DNA of 64,000 nucleotides from Petaurus breviceps papuanus. Lineage: Eukaryota > Chordata > Mammalia > Diprotodontia > Petauridae. Made by a program: the position numbers and the translations under genes. Under the pieces are notes generated by a model that was given only the letters and a program-made list of their open reading frames with translations, was not told the DNA's origin and searched no databases. Shown here one piece after another: positions 57,610-64,000 of the stretch. Positions within the stretch are counted from its first letter, which is position 1, and each line of letters begins with the position of its first letter. The DNA lies in contig JAMXIF010000065.1 in the NCBI GenBank assembly GCA_028583685.1, positions 37,359,984 to 37,423,983 on the forward strand. Reading direction: 5' to 3'.

Positions 57610-59080
57610 AAGAAACTGAATTGTGCAGTGACAGTATCTCTGTGTGATGCTTGGATGTTTCTTCAACTCCGTTTAGTCATTTGGGGCCCATCTTGCTACT
57701 CTGACCTGTGGCACAACCTTAATTTGCTGTGGAAATTTACCAGCTGGCTTGCTGAAATCCCCCAGGCCGTGGCCTCTCCTCATTGTGTATTCTGATTAGC
57801 TACTGTCCTCTACTCTGTTCCTTGGCATTAGACCATCATCACTGTCAAGACAAAGTTAGAACCCTGGGCAGTCTTGTACCTGCCCTGTATCCAGAGATAA
57901 GACCTGTCACCATTTAGATGTTCATGGGCAGCACCCTATCCTCAGAGGCAGAGAGGGAACACCCTCACCCCATTCAGATAGCGGCCCTAGAAAACCCCCA
58001 CTAACTAACCTTAGTCCTGTTCCTGGTCTGTGGCTTGTGAATCTAAGAGGCAGAATAGAATTACCTGTTGTTGAGGAATGAGATTCAGGGCCTTGTTCTC
58101 CTCAGTGAGGCCAGGAAATCCTGCCTGAGAAGGTGGGGTTACCAGCTCTAGTGGATGGAAAAGGATAGAGGAAGCTCTCCCATTAAAAGGAGGTTCCCCA
58201 GTCAAGTCCCTGCTTTCAGATCCTGAATCACGGTGCCATGCTCATCAGGGCGGCTGCCTGGCTGTGTGGTCCCAAGTTTGAGCAACGTCTTATAAGCCAA
58301 GAAGAAACATAGGTGAGGGATTCCCTACTGCTGAAGCATGCATTTCAGAGACCTGGCCCTTGCTTTCTTTGGAGCCACCTGCCCAATTCTGTCTACAGAA
58401 ATGAGGTACCAGGCATCTTGGTAATAGTTTTGGTCATCAGCTAATGAACTAAAGTAAGATATTCATGGGTGTGGCTTATTACCCATCCAGCTGGCTCTCT
58501 TGGATTCCATCCGGGACAACTTTATCAGCAGGACGTTGATATATATTAGCACCAGTAGACCTTGAGTAGGCAGCAACTGTCTAGAGATAAGTGGCACAAA
58601 ACCCAGGGGAAGTCCTGAACAGGGAGCTAGGTGATCCCTGTGGTATAGAAGAACTGATCTGTGGGCATCAGTCAAGTGTGGGAGAGAATCTAGGGATCAT
58701 CAATGATTACTCAATTGGCTAAGGCTTTGAGTGGGGCTTTTCTCAGGCATTCCCCTCAGCCACCTGGATGGGGATAGGATATTCCTTCTCTGCCCCTGAG
58801 AATGGGGCATTCCCCCTGAGTATCCTAAGTGGGGGTAGGTCTTATCTTTAAATGCAGGGTAGTACTGGACTGCCCAATGTTCTAACCTTGGACCATCTTG
58901 ACACTGATAATGACCTCATACCAAGGAAAAGGGTAAATGATGGCAACTATCAGAATATACGAGGGGAGGCCAAGGCATGGAGGATTCAGCAAGGCAGCTA
59001 GTAAATTTTCACAGCAAATTAAAATGTCATCATGAGTCAGAATTACAAGATAAGCCCCAAATGACAAAATGCAAAGGATC
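57610..59080. other. Unassigned 1.5 kb of intergenic DNA
   Basis: No gene, and no repeat family that I can name with support. Near 59050-59140 ('tattgaaatatagttatcaa') a piece of the same old repeat as at 57.5 kb is likely. Confidence 0.35.
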
Positions 59081-59149
59081 ACACACCAATCTTCTTACTA
59101 CATATTGAAATATAGTTATCAAATTTTATTTAAAAAAAAGTTCCTACCC

Positions 59150-60215
59150 AGTTAAAAATTCCTTTAATGCTCTCACTTGGCGATTTCATGGGCTCCCACA
59201 AATCCAACTCTTATCTCTATCCATGATCCCCAGATCTATATGTTTAGACCTCACCTTTCTCCCGAGTTCCAGGGTTACTTCAGCAACTGTCTCTTGGGCG
59301 TCTTGAATGTCCTGTAGTTAGCTCAAACCCAGCATGACCAGAACTGCTTGTCATCTTTCTCCCCCAGATTTCCTCTCTTCCCAACTTTCCTTGTACTTGT
59401 GAGGACACCCCCATCCCTGCAGTTACACAGGCTAGAAACCTCAGTATCATCCCCATTTCCTTCACTCAAACCCATCCCACATTCCCATCTCTTATCACTT
59501 CTTGTCATTTTTTTTTAACTTTGTGACATCTCTCTTCCCTCACACAACTGCAACCCTAGGTAAACCCTCATTAACTCACACTTATCCTATTGCAATAGCC
59601 CTCTTTCTTCCCTCATGACTCTTCCTAAATCCATTCCTTTGTCTACTCAGCTGCCGAAGCTGATTTTCCTAAAGACCAAATACGGCTATGCCCAGTACTG
59701 AAGAAATTCAGTGGTTCCCAATTACCTCCAGGATCCTGTGCTATTTAAAGCCCTTCCAACCTCTCCAGTCTACTTACACGTTGGTCCCCTCTGCCCACTC
59801 TCTGATCCAGCTTCACTGGCCTCTTGCTGTTCTTCCTGTAGGACATGCCAACTCCTGATTCAGGAGAATGTGCCATAGTGGTTCCTCAGACCTGGGATGC
59901 TCTCCCTGTTCACCTTTGATCCTTAGCTTCCTTTGGCTTCCTTCAAGACTCAGCTCTAGTCCCTTTCCCTGTTCTTCCAACTTCCGGTGCCTTCCACTTA
60001 CCCTTTAGATACATGGTATAGTCATAGTTGTTTGTGTGTTTTCCCCTGTTAGAATACAAGCTATGAAAACTAAAAATAAATTGTAAAAAAATTTTAAATA
60101 ATATTTTTTGAGAAAAGGGACCTTGTTTTATTGTTTTGGGGGGTTTTGGTATACCCAACACTTAGCACAGGCTGGCACAGAGTAGGAGCTTTATTGTCTT
60201 CTTGTCCCATTGACG
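59150..60215 (+). mobile_element. L2-clade LINE, 3' 1 kb
   Basis: Blocks in L2 order: 'cctattgcaatagccctctt', 'aagctgattttcctaaagac', 'cagtggttcccaattacctc', 'ggcctcttgctgttcttcct', 'gggatgctctccctgttcac', 'cttcaagactcagctctagt', then the 3' UTR to 'acttagcacaggctggcaca'. An A/T-rich insertion of about 50 bp lies at 60065-60115. No open frame. Confidence 0.7.
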
Positions 60216-60529
60216 AATGGGGGAGACAGCATTTAGAGGGAAGGGGTGGCCAGGGGAGCATACAGGGATGGGAGCGGTAGATCTTCACAGGAATCCTATG
60301 AGGTATATGGTACATGTAGGGAAACTGAGGCCAAGCAATGCAGTGACTTGGCCAGCGTCTCAGAGCTAATAAGGGGCAGTGCAGAGCAAGACTTTGAAGG
60401 GAACGAAGCCCTAAGACTTCAGATCCAAGACCCATGTTATTTCCCCACTGAGCTGAGCTCTCATCATATTCAGCAATTTGCAGTCAAGACTGGGGGTGGC
60501 CCCATCTGTTGTGCCTGAAAATGTATAGA

Positions 60530-61790
60530 AAGCATTGTCCTCTGAATTCTTCAGAGGTGGCGGGAGGATTTCAATGTTATTCGTGATCTAGTGTCGCTGA
60601 TATGGCTCCCTACACACTGATGGGTCAGCCAACACGTTGTCCATGTTGCTGTGACGTGGTTTTGATGGCCTGTAATCATTATGTGCTTTCCAAACCGTGG
60701 ACCTTAGGACAGGCCTGTGCTTCCATGCGGCAGAATTAACTAGAATGATTCCCAATGTACAGACTATTCAGGCTTTATCTCCGGTACTTTTCAAGATCTT
60801 GTTGCTTCCAGAGCCCTGAGTGAACTCTGCAATTACTGGGCCAAGACGCTTTGTGTTCCTTTTCAATCAGGGGCTTGGGTTGGAATGCTTTTGACAGGCT
60901 CTTGTCTGTGTCCCTAGAGCCATCGTGTCATACTGTGGACTCCAGCCAAAGCCAAGCAGTGGAAAGGGGGGTGGGAGGACAGAATGCAAAGGAATGAGGA
61001 GCTGAGATCTGATGAGAAATCATCCACTGGTATGTATATGATTAAACAGCATCATTTCTGCCACCAACTGCTTACTGCATATGCCACTTTTAATTGTCCT
61101 GACATAGGAAAATCACTCAAACAGTGCAAAATCTCCCACTATCTTCTTTTTAATTAACCTGACCAGAACATTCCATATCTCTAAGGCAACAAGGATTCTA
61201 ATCGCCTAAAGAGTTTTCTGGCATCTTTTGACTTCCTCTGGCATCCTACGGTATTTCAAGAATAGATAACTGGCTTAATGTGTATGGAGGCTTATTTCCC
61301 ACACTCAGCTGTGTGTTCGACAGTTCCAAAGCTATTTAAAATTACAGATCTACGTAAATGTATGTATTCGAGAATAGGAACTTCTTGAGGACAGGAACCA
61401 GAGCTATTTGAGATGAACGCTTTATAGTGCTCAGCAGAGCCAAATGTAATCATTTACAGATGAGAATCAGGAAGCAGGAAACAAAGACCCTGGGTTCAGA
61501 GACTATGCTATTTCAATTCGCTGCAAACCCTCACAGAAATGCTCCAGCCAGTCATTTGCAAACCACTGAATGCTGTGACTTTGTGCACACACACTTGAAG
61601 ATGAAATGGATTTATGGGTGGTTTTGCAAACTCAGCAAAGAGCTTCGTGGGTCAACAGGCAGCTTGAGATAATCTGGCATCATGTATCAGCATGCACCAG
61701 GAAAGAGATCTCCAACAGTCAAAACCTCTTGCTACTAGGCTCAAGGCAGAAAGCAATCCCAGGCTTCTGCTGATTCTGCAGAATTCCAGA
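60530..61790. other. Repeat-poor intergenic stretch
   Basis: About 1.2 kb in which I recognise no repeat, flanked by repeat-dense DNA. Homeobox-like AT motifs (TTAATTAA near 61153) occur. It could hold a regulatory element for PACSIN3 or the expected neighbour DDB2, but sequence alone does not show it. Confidence 0.3.
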
Positions 61791-61794
61791 AAAA

Positions 61795-61935
61795 GTTACA
61801 GCTGAAAAGGGCCTTAGAGATCATCCAGGCTAATCCCCTCATTTTATAGATGAGTAATCTATAGCCAAGATATAAGTATTTTGCCCAGGATAACATCTCT
61901 GGTCAATGGTAGAAAAGGGACCAGAGTTTTCTGAT
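61795..61935 (+). repeat. MIR-like repeat fragment
   Basis: 'gctgaaaagggccttagaga', then 'tcatccaggctaatcccctc' and 'attttatagatgagtaatct'. Same class as 49570-49765. Confidence 0.55.
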
Positions 61936-62145
61936 TTGGGGTTGTTTTTTGCTTTTGGTGACTATGGCACACTTTCCCTACCAAACATCTCAACAAAGCA
62001 AGCATATCTTTTCAAACACTAACAGAGCCTGGGTCACGATGTCCCATTGGACTCATAGCCTGGTGGATCTCCTGCCTGAGCACAAGAGCCTCATTTGCTA
62101 TCATCAGCAGCTTCTGAATGAATTGCCTTTATGATCCACACATTT

Positions 62146-62294
62146 TATTTTTAGTACCCAAAGGCAACACCGAAACAGCAGTAATGAGGCAGTCACACCT
62201 CAGGCTGTTGCAACACACCAGTGTCAGCTTCATTCCCAGTTCATTGGCATCAAATAACCCTTAACTGCCTTTGTCCAGGAGATAGCATTGTGTG
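62146..62294 (+). repeat. Inverted repeat, left arm
   Basis: From 'agtacccaaaggcaacaccg' to 'ccaggagatagcattgtgtg' this arm pairs with the reverse complement of 63014-63169, with short gaps and scattered mismatches. Family not recognised. Confidence 0.85.
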
Positions 62295-62399
62295 GAATGA
62301 CACCTCAAGCTAACCTTCAGCACTGAAGATCCTGATTTTCACTGACATTCTGTATTTTCCTGGGGCTCCTCCCCCTCTCTGGAATGCTGTTATCACATG

Positions 62400-62625
62400 A
62401 ACCTTCACAGGATCATGGAGTTGGGAGGGATCTCAGAGGCCATCTCTTCTAACCCTTGTCTATGTGAGGATGCCCTGCATGGCACAACCTGGAGCCATCC
62501 CACCTTTTTTCCAGGACCTACAGCAAGGGGACTATTTCCCGAGGCAGCACATTACACTTTTGGATAGGTCTAAATGTTAGAGTTTTGCTTCTTGTCACCC
62601 AGAAAGTTCTGGGCATATAGGGACC
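62400..62625 (-). repeat. L3/CR1-like remnant, antisense, between the inverted arms
   Basis: 'gaggcagcacattacacttt' and 'tggataggtctaaatgttag' follow the reversed L3 order ('...cagctctaattgttagg...'). It is weakly preserved. Confidence 0.4.
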
Positions 62626-62724
62626 AGATTTGATTCTGGGTACTCCAGGGGTTGATCTTTGCTCATATTTTCCCCATATCATATTTTCTGTAAGAAATCT
62701 GACTTTTAAAGGAAGCGTATACAG

Positions 62725-62875
62725 CACCATGGATCTGAAGTGGAAACAGGAAGGTGTGCAGATTCTGCCTCTGATACTGTGTGACTTTGAGCAAGTCATT
62801 TACATTGGAGGCTCTCTTTCCTTATATATACATTAAAGGGTTTGAACTAGATATCTTCAGGGGTCATAGGATCCC
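62725..62875 (+). repeat. MIR SINE fragment between the inverted arms
   Basis: 'gtgtgactttgagcaagtca' and 'aaagggtttgaactagatat' are MIR-type core blocks. Confidence 0.55.
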
Positions 62876-63013
62876 CAAATATATATACACATACATATGT
62901 ACATGTACATTTCCATGCTAAAAGGGGCAGGGGCAAGGGACTACAGCTAGCCCCAGAAAAAGCAAGAGATCTGGCCTTCTCTGTTGATCCTGCTAGCTTA
63001 AGGTCTTATTATA

Positions 63014-63169
63014 CAAAACACTATCTCCTAGACAAAGGTGGCTAAGGTTTATTTGATGCCAGTGAACAAGGAATGAAGCTGAAACTGGTGTGTTGCAACA
63101 GACTAATGCCTGAGGTGTGACTGTGCCTCATTATCAGTGTTTTGGTGCTGCCTTTGGGTACTACAAATT
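63014..63169 (-). repeat. Inverted repeat, right arm
   Basis: Reverse complement of the left arm (62146-62294). It carries two small insertions, of about 2 and 6 bases, relative to it. The 719-bp interval between the arms contains an antisense L3-like remnant and a MIR. Confidence 0.85.
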
Positions 63170-63306
63170 TTATATATACAAAAATACGTATATGGACTTA
63201 TAGGACTTACTACAATTCATTAGAATTCAGAACACACACACACAAAACCAGATAGCTCAAAAGCAATGCATATTATTCTCTCCCTCTCCCGTCCTTCACA
63301 CTCTTG

Positions 63307-63516
63307 GCCACCTTGTCATTTGAACTTTCTCAGAAAGTAACTAAACTTGAGATTGTTAGGAGCAGACCCCTGACATTCCAGGGACTCCATTTTTCCACGG
63401 AGATAGTCAGTCCCCAGACTCATAGTGCCACCCTGTGGTATAGACTCCTTAGGAAGGGAAACAAACTTGGGGTTGCTTAACAAGGAACCCAACATTCCAA
63501 CGAGTCCCTCTTTCAT
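63307..63516. repeat. Diverged tandem duplication, 120-bp period
   Basis: 'gccaccttgtcatttgaact' (63307) aligns with 'gccaccctgtggtatagact' (63427), and 'aaacttgagattgttaggag' (63343) with 'aaacttggggttgcttaaca' (63463). 'gacattccagggactcc' and 'aacattccaacgagtcc' follow at the same spacing. The copies are strongly diverged. Confidence 0.7.
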
Positions 63517-63544
63517 TCTACAGGAGTTCTTAACCTGGGATCTG

Positions 63545-64000
63545 TGAACTTTTTAAAAAAATTAATCTTTAGTTTCTAACATTCACTTTTATAAAATTTT
63601 GAGTTCTAAATTTTCCCCCTCCCTCCCCTCCCCTCTCCCCAAGATGGTATGCCATCTGATATAGGTTATACATGTACAGTCATATTAAACATATTTTCAC
63701 ACTAGTCATGTTGTGTAAGAAGAATCATAATAAAAGGGGAAAACCACAATAAAAAAAAGAGAGAGAATAGTATGCTTTGATCTGCATTCAGACTGGATAG
63801 CATTTTCCAATCACGAGTCTTTTGGAATTGTCTTAGATCATTGTATTGCTGAGAAAAGTATATCAAAGCTGGTCATCATACAATGTTGCTGTTACCGTGT
63901 ACAATGTTCTCCTGGTTCTGCTCACTTCACTCAGAATCAGTTCATGTAATTCCTACCAGGTTTTTCTGAAATCTGCCTGTTTATCATTTCTTATGCAACA
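63545..64000 (-). mobile_element. L1 LINE 3' UTR, antisense, cut by the window end
   Basis: 'atagtatgctttgatctgca', 'gagtcttttggaattgtctt', 'acaatgttctcctggttctg' and 'ctcacttcactcagaatcag' are the antisense 3' UTR of a common marsupial L1. The element's 3' end is at the low coordinate, and the rest of it lies beyond 64000. Confidence 0.65.

Overview
The window is mammalian nuclear DNA: short exons with GT-AG introns, CpG islands at promoters, AATAAA/ATTAAA poly(A) signals and dense old repeats. The repeats point to a marsupial, probably an Australian one. I see tRNA-derived SINEs that look like WSINE1/Mar1, a SINE with an RTE (BovB-like) 3' tail, marsupial-type L1, and many L2, L3/CR1 and MIR copies. 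The species call is inference. The gene calls rest on near full-length protein matches remembered from the human orthologues.

The window carries the conserved block CSTPP1 (C11orf49) - ARFGAP2 - PACSIN3, known from human chromosome 11p11.2. Positions 1-30,145 hold the last six coding exons of CSTPP1 on the plus strand, in repeat-rich introns, ending at a poly(A) signal at 30,119. After a 1.2 kb convergent spacer, ARFGAP2 runs on the minus strand (31,360-39,175) with all 16 coding exons (521 codons, the same length as human ARFGAP2). Its GC-rich promoter holds four CCAAT boxes. A 3.8 kb spacer containing an L2 LINE separates it from PACSIN3, also minus (42,990-about 53,000), with nine coding exons (422-423 codons) and at least one likely untranslated 5' exon. 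The PACSIN3 promoter probably lies in the CpG island at 52.1-53.3 kb. Positions 53.3-64 kb appear to have no protein-coding exon. In human this side of PACSIN3 leads to DDB2.

The three proteins are not a pathway operon. CSTPP1 scaffolds the tubulin polyglutamylase complex at centriolar satellites. ARFGAP2 is the COPI-associated Arf1 GTPase-activating protein. PACSIN3 is an F-BAR/SH3 membrane-bending endocytic adaptor.

I found no undescribed multi-gene system. The items most worth a second look are: an internally deleted Tigger1-like DNA transposon in a CSTPP1 intron; a 69-bp minisatellite split by a SINE and an assembly gap; a pair of ~145-bp inverted repeats 0.7 kb apart; tandem duplications of 123, 45, 39 and 120 bp; tandem NAGNAG splice acceptors in ARFGAP2 and PACSIN3; and a CpG-clustered open frame near 11.6 kb that I could not identify.
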